From contig CM056733.1 in NCBI GenBank assembly GCA_029844215.1, forward strand, positions 14,505,501-14,569,500: DNA of 64,000 nucleotides, in the 5' to 3' direction. The notes beneath the pieces are model-generated. The model was not told where the DNA came from. It made no database searches and saw only the letters and a list, made by a program, of their open reading frames with translations. Positions 35,794 to 46,121 of this stretch are shown here, piece by piece; position 1 is the stretch's first letter, and the number at the start of each line of letters is the position of its first letter. Source of the stretch: Przewalskia tangutica. Lineage: Eukaryota; Streptophyta; Magnoliopsida; Solanales; Solanaceae. The translations under genes were made by a program, and so were the position numbers.

Positions 35794-38211
35794 TGTTATA
35801 CCCCGTATTTCCAGAGTATGTACGTAAAGGAATACGTACAAAAGTTTGGTCTTAAAGTTAGGCCTTGGGCGATTTTTAGGCACAACTCTCTGCGAGCGAT
35901 TTCCGACGAAACGTTTCCACGACTTTCGTAGGATAAATTCCGGCTATGTCATTTCTAATTTTTGCGGATTTTTCGAGAGGCGTAACACTTTGGACCAATG
36001 AGAGAGGCGACACTTCACCCTCTCATTGGTGGACTTGTCACGCAATAGGGCCGATTGGATGACAATCCTTGTCATAAAGTTGGATAGATATTTTGTGTGC
36101 AAGTTGGCTAGGTACACTTGCCCTAATCTTGACCTTACACTTGCCTAGCACTTGGCTAAATCTTGGCCATTGGTTGGCCATGTCTTGACCTATAAATACC
36201 CCTCTTGAGATGAAGAGTTCTTCATCCACTAAAGCTTTCAAGTCTTGAAAAATCCTCCCTCTCCTTGTGAGCAATTAGTCCAAACACCACTCCCCCTTTG
36301 AGTTAATTATTTGACGAGGCTAACCCACCCCCTAGCATAGCCGAAACCTACCCCCCCTCCCTTGGTAGAAAAGTTGCCTTCTTGTATTGTTATAATGCCC
36401 AAAAGACCCTAGCCCAAATACCTTAGTACTTAGTAGAAGTTGTGAAGAACTTCTAAGGTTTCCTTGGAGCATACAACTTAGGAGCAAAACCTTGCTCAGG
36501 CGCGACTTTTTCTAGGATATTATTGGGCTTACCGAGGTAACTAATCCTAACCCTCTTTTGAATGAGACTATATATCGTTGTAGTATAAGAATAAGTATAA
36601 ATACTTAGAAGGTTGTTAAGGAATAGAATTGGTGTAACACCTTAGAAGGGTATAAAAGAAGAATATACTGTTGTACTTACATAGGACTGTTTTCACAGTA
36701 GACTTATATAGCTCACTGGGTAGGGTTGTGCTGCCCGACTTTCCGTAGAATTGAGGACCCTCTGTTTAGAATGACCTACAGAATAGTCTAGACTTTGATA
36801 GATATCTGTGACTATTATAGGTTGATTCTCTGCGCGCGACATACTCGACTTGGCAGGTGGATTTCGCCGAGAAGGTATGTGATTCTTCCTAAAGCATGAT
36901 ATTTTACAATATGTATATAGTACGGTGACGTACATGTGTTAATCGAATAATACTTACGGCAATGCCTCACCGCTTAAGCTGAATAATACGTGCAGCAATG
37001 CCTCACGCTTAAGCTGAATAATAAAGAATCAAAACGTTTCAAAGGGACTACTGAACCATTTATTAAACAGAAGAGAACTAATTGGTTTTTGAAACAGAAG
37101 CTTAAGAGTTATACTAGCTTTATGGGAAGTAAGTATAACCACTTAAGATTGATAAAAGAAACAAGTTTGCCTATGTGTTATAACAGACTTATATTGTGAA
37201 AAGAATAATAAGATGGTTTGATAAGTAGACATGATATGATGCTATGTGTGTTAGTATCTTGTAACGTTTGTATAGGTGAGTATCCTTGTTGTGCTTATGT
37301 TACTTAAAGATAAGTTGTTAAGTTAGTATACTATCACTCACCTTGAGATGATACAGGGGTTAAGCCGCTCCGTCGCGGGGTAGACTCGAGCGATGCAGGA
37401 CCGTGATTCGAGAATACCTCATGCGGGTCCAGGGCCTATGCGAGCTACGAGTTCGTGTTAGTATGCGGGGTTATGCCTCACGCGATGCGTGTGGCCATGC
37501 GGACGGCGAGTCGGGGCGATGCGAGGAGTAGCTACCCTCGATGCGGGGTTACACCTCATGCGGGCCCGTGAGTGGCCTATGCGGACTCGGGAGTCGAGTT
37601 AGGCTTGCGGAATGATGATATGGGCGAGTGGCCTGTTTCGATCATTCACGGCCTAGACAAAACCTATTACGATTACTATTGTTGATCTTGTTTATGATGT
37701 GACACTACGTGCGGTTTCCTTGGTTGTTTCATACATATTTGTAAACGGTTTTAAAAATGATATGTTTTCATTTAAGTACTTTCTGATTTCGCATACTTAG
37801 TACTGTTATCGACCTCCTTGGGCTGCGTTCATGCCGCGGTAAGGGCAAGCAGTGCTAGATCCGCATCCTTAGGATCTCTACGTTGGTGTCGTGAGCTCCA
37901 TCTCTTCCGAGGCTCTACTTTTGGTATGATCTCCTGTTGTAGATAGTTTTTATGCGATCAGGGTATGGCGGGCCCTGTCCGCCATAGTTGTATATTTCCT
38001 TAGGTGCAGTAGTCATGTTTATGCGATGTCGGATGTAATCGCTAAAACATGATTATATATATATCTTGAAAGCGATGTTTTCTCAAAATCTGTGTCTTGT
38101 TTTATAAACTATTTTATGTCTTGCTTTATGTTTCCGCTGATTACTCTGATATATGACTACTTGGGTGCCCCGGTAAGGCACCAGTCACGGGCCCCGGAAT
38201 GGGTCGTGACA
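35794..38211 (+). repeat. Gypsy-2 3' LTR
   Basis: It is the partner of 28479-30892, with TATAAATA at 36191-36198. It ends GGGTCGTGACA. Its last 60 bases keep triplets that the 5' LTR lacks, for example ACTCTGATAT against ACTCGATAT. Confidence 0.93.
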
Positions 38212-38216
38212 GGTTG

Positions 38217-39253
38217 TTATTGACGTTTCCCGTGCCCAAGGAAGAAGTAAAGGCAAAAGGGTTATTGAGATTCTTGTGTTGGATTCCGCTAAGCAAACTT
38301 GCTAAAGTAGGAAAGGACTCATTAGTGACACTTAAAGAATTCAGAGGGTGTTGTCCTATTAAGTGAGATGGCTCTTTGGTTCCCGCGGCATTAAAGTGTG
38401 ACTCCTTGGCTCCCGCGATATTAATGTTTGTAGAGTAACTAGGCTCCTAGGGGATAAAAGTCTCTTCGGTTCTCCCAACTGTCATTGATCCATGCATAAC
38501 GGGAATATTCTTAGACCCATGGACTCCCTCCTGACCCGCCTTATCCCTCTGACCCGTGACCTGACCCAGTTTTGACCCGAGTATACCATCGTGCCTAGTT
38601 TCATCGATTGCAATTCCTGGCCCTGATTTTCTAACTTTTCTGGCTTGCCTGAGTAAGTTCCCAGGTAGTGTGGAGATATTTGTGATGCCGTGGTTTCCAT
38701 GCTCTTCCGTAATGTTCCCGGTGCTCTCCAATTGACCCGTGATAGAATCGACCACCCTAGTAGCGTAAGGGGTGTCAATGGCTATCCGAATTTCCCTATG
38801 CTTGCCGGGAGTTTTAGAAGATTTCTTCCCAGAAGGCTTGTGGACAGTGTTATGGTCTTCTATTGTGGTCACTTCTGGAGAAGTAGTATGAGAGATTACT
38901 TCCGGATTGATGGCTGATGGAACATGAAGCTTTCCTCATTCGAATTCACTTATATCCAAGCTCTCGATTTCTATACTTTTTCCCCATTCATGTATCCTTT
39001 GCAGCGTAGAATCATCTACCACATTCTCAAGTGGAATACGTAAATCAGGCGTAACATGTACTAACACCGTAGGGTCTGAAATTGCCGGAATTAAATTTTC
39101 TTCAACTATGGTTGGGCTTCCGCCATTCTTTTTCTTTTTCTTGGTTCTAGCCTTTGTCGATCCTCCTGAACCTCCTGAATCATTGCTGGAGCGTGTGTAA
39201 CGTTTAGTCTTTTTCATGTTGTGAACATTAAGCTTCAATCCGTGGGGAAACAA
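38217..39253 (-). pseudogene. LINE ORF1, N-terminal segment
   Basis: ATG at 39253 (MFPHGLKLNVHNMKKTKRYT) opens a basic, Lys/Arg/Ser/Gly-rich N-terminus; a second possible start is the downstream MKKTKRYT. The frame runs to the gypsy-2 insertion with two in-frame stops, TGA at 38938-38936 and TAG at 38449-38447. Both can arise by single C-to-T changes. It continues in frame at 28478. No conserved domain is seen before the DUF4283 core, which is normal for plant LINE ORF1. Confidence 0.85.
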
Positions 39254-39358
39254 TGGTTAATCTTAGGGGGAGATGAATAAACCGAAAGAGCAACTAAGAA
39301 AAAACGTTGAGAGCGTTTTCCTTAGTGAGAGAAACTTCTCTCTAACTCTTTAGTAGGT
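39254..39358 (-). other. LINE 5' UTR
   Basis: About 105 bases lie between the LINE start, next to the target-site duplication, and the ORF1 ATG. Near its beginning, on the minus strand, is a short palindromic AGAGAGAAGTTTCTCTC that could fold as a hairpin. Confidence 0.75.
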
Positions 39359-39373
39359 GTGTAAGAAATCCTT
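39359..39373. repeat. LINE target-site duplication, right copy
   Basis: TGTGTAAGAAATCCT, identical to 1100-1114. Sequence beyond this point is what originally lay next to 1100, upstream of the HMG-box gene. Confidence 0.9.
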
Positions 39374-39402
39374 TAATTAGTGTATTTGTTGTTCTTGTGG
39401 GT

Positions 39403-39810
39403 AGGGATGGAAATTGGGCGTGGAGGGGGTCCTCGCACTCGTACCCGTCAGAAAACCATCCGTGGAGGGTACATTTTTAGCATTCATGCGGGTATATTCT
39501 AAATTCACACCCGCTCCATCACCCAAGTGGATATCCTTAAAATTCATTATTATTGGGCTTATGGACTGCTAAAATTATATGTGCCAAATTATTTAGGCTT
39601 TAAATATATATAAAGTTGTACAAATAAAATTATAGTTGTCGGGTGGATTTGGGGCGAACGGTTGGATGTGGGGCGGAGCAGGCGGATATAATTGCAAATT
39701 CATCACTTACCCATACACGCATACTACCCGTCAAAGTTATACTCATACCCACCCCAACTGAGACGAATGCGGTGCGGAATCCGCAAAATTGTACCCACCT
39801 ACACTCCCTA
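39403..39810. mobile_element. Possible short hAT-like non-autonomous DNA transposon
   Basis: The stretch starts TAGGGATGGAAATTGGGCG and ends ACACTCCCTA, giving a short imperfect terminal inverted repeat (TAGGGA). GC-rich GGGCG/GCGGGT motifs sit near both ends, as in hAT-type elements of plants. The 8-bp flanks CTTGTGGG and GTTATGGC match at only five of eight positions, so the boundaries are uncertain. No transposase is present. Confidence 0.35.
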
Positions 39811-39889
39811 GTTATGGCTGTGTATTTTTAAATAACGTGTCTGGTAGTGAAATTTTCATTTTTGTTGTAGTTTTATGGTTTAGGAAAAA

Positions 39890-40330
39890 GAGATTTACAT
39901 TTGTCTTTATTTTTTTCAACAGTTGAGTAAGTTGTTACATCAACTTCAGTACTTGCTTGATAAAATTAAATAATTGTTAAAGTTATCTCAATAAATTGTT
40001 CCAAACAACTGATGAAGTCGTTTGAATTGCTGCAACAACCTAAAAATATGCAAGCATATGTTTTGAATTTTTTTAATAACTCAAGAAGTTGTTGCACAAC
40101 TTCAGCACTAAAATTCAAACAGTTGTTGAGGTTGTTGCAATAAATTGTTCCACTAATGAAGTCTTTTAAATTGTTGCAATAACCTGAAAATATGCAAGCA
40201 ATTTTTACAACAACATCAACAATTGTTTGTTTTTTTCATAAAATTGTTGAAGTTGGTGTAATAGGTTCCTCAGTTGTTGCGACTAATTCAATACTTGTTG
40301 TAGTTATTTGATCAACAACAATAATTTTTT
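39890..40330. repeat. TTG/CAA-rich imperfect repeats
   Basis: Two diverged copies of a unit of about 160 bp, plus fragments, contain GTTGTTGCAATAAATTGTTCC-like and AATATGCAAGCA boxes. The frequent GTTGTTG and CAACAAC make short self-complementary segments. I do not recognise the family. Confidence 0.5.
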
Positions 40331-40720
40331 TCTATTTTATTTTGAGTGATGCACAAATTATTTTATCAAGTAACTGATGATTTTTTTGTTTGTCTCGTGT
40401 GTGTAGCTAAAATGTCTCCAAGAAAAAAGAAACTATTAAAGATCAACTTCCACTACTGCTAGTAAAAGTAAAAGAATTAGGACGCAAATGCCTAGCAAAA
40501 CAAACCCAAGACTTAACTAGATAAGCTTGCTAAATAAGCAGGAGCATTAGCTGAAAATGAAGTCGCAAAACATCTGCAATCAAAGTCAACAGGAAAGAAG
40601 TCAGAAGAGAAGTATGAAGGCTCATAGGCTAAAGAAACCTCTCAGGTAGAAGAAGAAGAAAGAGAAGTAGAAACAAGATTTGAAGATGACCAAAATGGAA
40701 ATGATAAGTTTTTTCAGTTT
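40331..40720. other. Unassigned AT-rich DNA with a broken Lys/Ser-rich frame
   Basis: From about 40412 a short ATG frame starts MSPRKK and shifts after roughly a dozen codons into a Lys/Ser/Arg-rich reading with stops. It could be the start of a captured or decayed gene. No domain is recognised and the copia LTR probably begins soon after. Confidence 0.3.
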
Positions 40721-41793
40721 TAAGTCCGACAATTCAATTTTGACTTAATTAAATAATTTCCATCAAATAGAAAATATCCCATAATCTATTATTGGTTTAA
40801 ATATCTCGATTCTAAATTGAATATTTTATACTCTCTCAATATACCCTTAGACCGAAAAGATAATCGACTTAGTGTGACCCTTTAGGCCTTCACATATTGA
40901 CACTTAATTAAATTAAGGTTCATACAGAGCTCCTAGACTGCTCCATATGACGAACTCAATATGTGAAGTACATTTACATGACTCCAGTAAACATAACCTT
41001 TTTGTGAGATGATAAATTCCTTTCATTCGCGACACACTTGATCAAGCTTAGAATTTGCCAAATGTCTATCCAAATGGCTTGATCATTTTATCTTATCTAT
41101 ATTAGTCGACAACTAGATCATATCTTAAATATGTCTCTTGCATTGGTCAATGACTTGGTCGACCTAACATCACTGAGAAGTTGAGTGTTCCTCTCGAATA
41201 TCTAATCGAGGAATGAATCTTATTCTTGGCTCAACTACCACCTTAGTTTGCATCGCAATGTACCCAATACAAGCCGTGTCTTATACTATAAGGAATTTAA
41301 GCTTAGGACATGATCAAAGTACATTACTCTGCAAATTTTGTGCGTATTGACCTAAAGTCAAAGGACCTCTATCTTCCACATGCTGACAATACTCTAGACA
41401 TGTATAACAAATAGTTTATCAGAAGGGCATAACAATACCTTCTAAGAGTATCCATGTGTCCATCATTAGTAATCATACTAGTAGTAAGTGAGACATACCA
41501 CATTCTCTAAGAATGTGATGCAGACCACATATTGACTTATAATATATTATTGATATCTCATTCTCAATGATCATCAGTCAAGGCTATTTTGAGAGTTATG
41601 TTCTATCATTAATATCTCATTTTATCAATGACAACGTAAGCTCAAGGGATGCACATTAATGAATAATCACAAGCAATCAAAATTATAATTCAATAATTGC
41701 AAATGCCAAATTATATTAATCTTATTAATAATATGAATGTGTTTAAGTACATTTGTCCCTAAAATGGCTGTTTCGAGGACATGCATACTTTCA
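40721..41793 (-). repeat. Copia 3' LTR (low end approximate)
   Basis: On the minus strand the purine-rich AAGTGGGAGAT after the pol stop is followed by TGAAAGTATGCATG at 41793, the expected polypurine tract/LTR boundary. The next kilobase is AT-rich and non-coding. Without the other LTR its end cannot be set exactly. Confidence 0.65.
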
Positions 41794-41807
41794 ATCTCCC
41801 ACTTGGC

Positions 41808-44800
41808 CTAGAACCAATCACCAACGTATCTAATGCTCATGTTTTCAAAGTGACCATTATGCTTGACTAAGCTTAATGATTTAGTAAATAGGTCAACTAG
41901 ATTTTCATTTGTGAGAACGTAGTCCAATCTTATTTCTTCAGTCTCCACCATCTCCCTGAGTATGTGGTATTTTCTTGGTACATGCTTGTTTCTGTTCGTT
42001 GATCTTGGTTCCTTAGCTTGGACAATCGCACCAGTGTTGTCACGATAAATCGTTATTGGACAAGTGGCACTTGGAACAACCCCTAGTTCTTTTAAGAACT
42101 CAGATATCGCGATAGCTTCCTTACCAACTTCTGATCTAGCAATGTACTCGGCTTCAGTTGTCGAATCAACAGTTGTAGATTTCTTGGAACTTTTCCAACT
42201 CACTATTCCACCATTTAAAATGAAGACATATCCATATTGAGATTTGAAGTCATCAAGATCTGTCTGGAAGCTAGCATCAGTGTACCCAGTAGCTACTAGC
42301 TTTTCTTGCCCACCACAGACTAGGAAATATTTTTTAGTTCGTCTAAGATACTTAAGAATACTCTTGACTGTTTTCCAGTGTTCCTCCCAGGATTCTGCTG
42401 GAATTTGCAAGTCATACTAAGTGCATAGGTCGCATCTGGCCTCGTACAGGTCATGATATACATGATTGATCCAATATCTGAAGTATATGGGATCCTCTTT
42501 ATGCGTTCAAGTTCTGTAACAGTTGAATAACTATCCTTCTTTGATAACTTGATGTCTTGACCCATAGAAAGACTTCCTTTCTTGGAATTTTCCATAGAGA
42601 ACGTTTTAGCACTTTGTCTATTTATATGCATTGTGATAGCCCCAACAATCTATTAGGTCTATCTCTGTAGATCCTAATTCCAAGAATGTAGCAGGCTTCA
42701 CCTAAGTCTTTCATCATGAAGGTGCTGGATAACCATTCCTTGACTGACAACATGATAGTCTTGTTATCTCCCATTATTAATATGTCATCAACATATATAA
42801 CAATGAAGACAATGCTCTCATCCGTGTGTTTACTATAGACGCATGGATCTTCTTTGCTTCTAAAAAAGTCAAATGATTTGACTACTTTGTCAAAACAAAT
42901 ATTCCAACTCCTTGAGTCTTGCTTAAGTTCATAAATGGACTTCTGTAATTTGCATACTGCTTTTGGTTGAGTCTTGGATGTAAAACCCTCTAGATGTATC
43001 ATATACACCTCCTCAATTAGATTACCATTGAGAAAGACAATTTTAACATCCATTTGCCAAATATTATAATCATAGTATGCAGCTATTGCAAGCAAAATCT
43101 GAATGGACTTGATTTTTGCAACTGGTAGAAAGGTTTCATCATAATCTACCCCAGGCCGTTGATTATAACCTTTAGCCACCAATCTTGCCTTATAAGTATG
43201 TACCTTGCCATATGCATCAATCTTCTTCTTAAAGAACCATTTGCATCCTATGGGTCTAACCCCTATTGGCAAATCAACCAAGTTCCACACTTGATTGATG
43301 TACATTGGGTCCATTTCGGATTTCATGGCTTCTTGCCATCTTTGCGAATCAATGTCTAACATAGCTTCACTGTAGGTTGTAGGTTCATCGTCGTCAGGAA
43401 TATCTATCTTATTGTGTGTTTCAATAAGAAGATTAAGTCTTTCAGGCGGACGATGAGTTCTAGTGGTCCTACGGAGTTGAATATTCTGCGTTTCAGTATT
43501 TGTTGTATTCTGATTGTGAGAAGGTGTTTGTGTCTTGGACAATCCACCACCTTGAGAGCTTTCATGAATGTTATTTTCATGTCTTTCCTGAATGAAATGA
43601 TGTACAACTATTGTATCATCTTCCATTGGTTGTGTATGAGAGTCTTGCATTTCTACACTATCTCTCACAACACTCCCACTGGCTGAAGGGCGTACTCTAA
43701 GTACTATCTTCACCAAATACACCTACTGAATCCTTGTCTAGGTCATTCGATAAGGGTTCAACTTCCGTGTTATCTTGTGGTTCTTGAATTTCTTCAAGTT
43801 CTATCTCATTGCAGCTCATTTCCTTGTAGACATAGTCTTTTTCAAGGAAAGTTGTATTTCTGGAAACAATGACCTTATGTTCTCCAGGAATATATAAATA
43901 TTATCCTTTAGTTTCCTTTGGATACCCCACAAAATAATATTTTTCACTTTTAGATTCTAACTTATCAGTAAGCATCTTCTTTACATATGCAGGGCACCCC
44001 AGGGTCGCATGTGTTTAAGTGATGACTTCTTGTCATTCCATATCTTATATGGAGTTTTCTCTACTGACTTTGAACGAACTCTATTCAGATTATAGATTGA
44101 GCTTTGTAATGCATATCCTCAAAGCTATGCTGGTAGAGTTGAGAAGCTCATCATGGATCTAACCATATCTAATAGGGTTCGATTTCTCCTTTCAGCAACA
44201 CCATTCATTTGTGGCGTTCCGGGAGGTGTCCATTGTGATTGGACTCCATGAAACTTCAAGTAATTTAGAAATTCTTTACTTAAGTATTCACCTCCTCGAT
44301 CTGATCGAAGGGTCTTGATACTTGTTTCAAGTTGCTTCTCCACTGCTAACTTGTAGTCCTTGGATTTCTCAAAAGCTTCGGACTTGTGTTTCATAAGATA
44401 CACATGTCCAAACCTTGTTAAATCATCTGTAAAAGTGATGAAGTAAGGCAAAACTCCCTTAGCTTGAGTCGAAAATGGCCCACATACATCGGTATGGACT
44501 AACTCAAGCATCTCTTTGGCACACACTCTTTTCCCAGAAAGTGACTTGGTTGTCATATTTCCTCTCAAGCAAGATTCACAATTATCATATGAGTCTAAGT
44601 CAAATGGTTCTAGGTAGTCTAACTTCCTTAATCTTGCTATCATTAATTCATTGATGTGACCAAGTCTGCAGTGCCATAAGTAAGTGAGGTTTCTTGGATT
44701 ACTTATTTTAGCTCATTTATTTTGTACATTGAAAATTTCACTACTACGGTTTAGAACATACAATCCATCCACTAGCGGAGCATTTCCACAAACAAAACCA

Positions 44801-45104
44801 TTAAAAGACAATACATAACTGCCATTGGTAATGAATGAGGAAAACCCCTCAGTGTCTAACACTGGGATATAATTAATATTCCTCGTCAATGAGGGAACAA
44901 AATAACAATTATCTAAATAAAATCCTAAAGGTCAATCTAGTCTATAAGTTCCCACACGTTCATCATCCACTCGTGCTCTATTTCCAACACGCTGGTCTAC
45001 CTCCCATTGTCCGACCTTTCTGTTGTTAGTCAGACCCTTCACATTATTACAAATGTGAGAGCCAGATGCGGTAGAATACCCAACAGTGAGAGTTACTTAT
45101 AGAC
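41808..45104 (-). pseudogene. Copia pol: protease, integrase, RT, RNase H (broken)
   Basis: The integrase (44643-44125) keeps D, D and E in HTDVCGPF, LRSDRGGEY and NGVAERRNRT. Upstream is the GAG-pre-integrase motif LWHCRLGH. RT at 43722-42622 carries KARLVAKGYNQ, WQMDVKIVFLNG and VIYVDDILI. RNase H at 42410-41808 has YTDASFQ, STTEAEYIA and YRDNTGAI. The protease region near 45080 reads YSTASGSHIC, so its catalytic Asp appears lost. Frame changes lie near 42620 and 42400 and between RT and integrase (about 43730-44120). The protein ends at a stop at 41808, directly before the polypurine tract. Confidence 0.88.
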
Positions 45105-45705
45105 ATTTTATTTAAATGACAAACATACCTTGTCCACAAGTCCATAAGCACCTAGTGTCTTGTCTTCTGTTGGATCCGTGTAATGTCCCTCATAAGCTTT
45201 TAGCATATTGTGAAGTTCTGGAAGATTCACCTTGGTTCCATTTATATTGAAGTTCACAATGAAATTCTCAAATGAACCAAGAAGCGAATTCAGGATCATG
45301 TTGACAGAGACATTTATAGGCAGTTTCGTTCCAATCGTTACAAATGAACCCAATCATCTTCAGAACATGCGCTTACACTAGACCCCCTTCATTCAGCTTA
45401 CACTAATGTTCTAGCATCTCATTGGGACCCATGTTTTCATGTCTCCTCTGTAACTCTACAGTCATGGAGGACAACATTATACATTGTACCAAGGTAGCAT
45501 CATCTAGATGCTTCTGATAGGCTTCCTTGTCAGACAGGGCAAACTCAGCAGAATCTTCAGCAAGGACTGTGGGGAATACTATGTCTAACATATACTCAAT
45601 TCTTTCTAGTTTTAACTCTAATCGCAGATATCTTAACCAGTCAAGGTAATTAGCTCCAGTCAGCTTGTTTGTTTAAACCAACATTTTAAGTGACAGATTC
45701 GACAT
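45105..45705 (-). pseudogene. Copia gag (broken)
   Basis: ATG at 45705-45703 starts MSNLSLKMLV followed by an in-frame TAA near 45675, then TGANYLDWLRYLRLELKLE and the long open piece 45591-45403 that are typical of copia gag. A second piece is at 45353-45108. The start lies only 17 bases from the truncation point. Confidence 0.75.
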
Positions 45706-45722
45706 TGTAAACTGAAGATAAG

Positions 45723-45770
45723 TGTCACGACCTGAGCCGACGGGCCGCGACTGGTACCCTACCTGGGAGC
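45723..45770 (-). repeat. 48-bp LTR 3' end between copia and pararetrovirus
   Basis: TGTCACGACCTGAGCCGACG followed by a CGCGACTGGTACCCTACCTG segment is the reverse of the gypsy LTR end (CAGTCGCGGCCC...GGTCGTGACA). The remainder of the LTR is absent. The last bases, GGAGC, are shared with the start of the inverted viral leader, which suggests a microhomology junction. Confidence 0.75.
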
Positions 45771-46121
45771 TATTGTTCTATCGGTTACGAAGATACTGTT
45801 AATTGTTTCTTATTCCCATAATTACTATAGCGATATCCTATGCTTGCTACCTAGCTTCTTATCCTAAAGTACATCGGCTGTGTCCACCGGGTCCGGCACT
45901 GGTTCTTCCAACCTAACGTGTTAATCCAACGGTCCATGACACACCTGCCTATTACTGTAGACTAAGAGAAGATCTTAAGAACAGGTTATCAACAAAGTAG
46001 CTATAGGAATAGAGACAAAGTAACATGATTTCCTAGTAACTTAAGAACAATATTGCTCTAGGACAGTAGTATGAGTTTAGCTACTCATGATGTTCAATAA
46101 CATGACTCTGATACCATAAAA
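45766..46121 (-). other. Inverted viral leader with primer-binding site
   Basis: This segment is the reverse of the copy 1 leader at about 51957-52313. The complement of the primer-binding site is at 46104-46116 (GACTCTGATACCA). At its right end CCATAAAAA is shared between the leader and a site in the coat-protein gene, where the forward copy begins. It makes a roughly 355-bp inverted repeat with the copy 1 leader. Confidence 0.85.

Larger units (their letters stand above)
28479..38211 (+). mobile_element. Gypsy-2: Ty3/gypsy chromovirus with 2.4-kb LTRs
   Basis: A complete element of 9,733 bp flanked by GGTTG at 28474-28478 and 38212-38216. LTRs are at 28479-30892 and 35794-38211 (2,414 and 2,418 bp). 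It has a primer-binding site, gag, pol ending in a chromodomain, and a polypurine tract. It is a relative of gypsy-1 in the same Del/Tekay-like lineage, with a different LTR. Base substitutions between the LTRs look few but short indels are many, mostly next to CAG, CTG or CCG, so its apparent decay may be partly technical. Confidence 0.93.
1115..39358 (-). mobile_element. L1-type LINE split by three LTR-element insertions
   Basis: This is a non-LTR retrotransposon on the minus strand. Its 5' UTR lies at 39254-39358. ORF1 is in four pieces (39253-38217, 28478-28186, 9250-8541, 5214-4591), ORF2 is at 4591-1195, and a 3' UTR ends in a short A-rich tail. Removing the three LTR insertions and one copy of each 5-bp TSD leaves about 6,245 bp, the normal size of a full-length plant L1. 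The 15-bp duplications at both ends show that it was one insertion event and that every element in between arrived later. ORF1 and ORF2 both carry stops or frameshifts, so this copy is not autonomous. Confidence 0.93.
40721..45722 (-). mobile_element. Ty1/copia retrotransposon, minus strand, 5' LTR missing
   Basis: The order on the minus strand is gag, protease, integrase, RT and RNase H, which defines Ty1/copia. The 3' LTR runs down from 41793. The element stops at 45722, only 17 bases upstream of the gag ATG, where a 48-bp piece of an unrelated LTR and then pararetrovirus DNA begin; primer-binding site and 5' LTR are gone. Coding regions have several stops and frameshifts. The low end of the LTR was not pinned down, so 40721 is approximate. 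Confidence 0.85.

Noticed and set aside
4591..39253. ORF1 as an insertion hotspot for LTR elements
   Set aside because: All three insertions lie in ORF1, but ORF1 is about 43% of the LINE, so three of three by chance is roughly 8%. That is not strong enough.
40412..40720. Captured Ulp1/transposon gene start (MSPRKK frame)
   Set aside because: Only about a dozen codons before a frame change, and no domain; kept as unassigned DNA.
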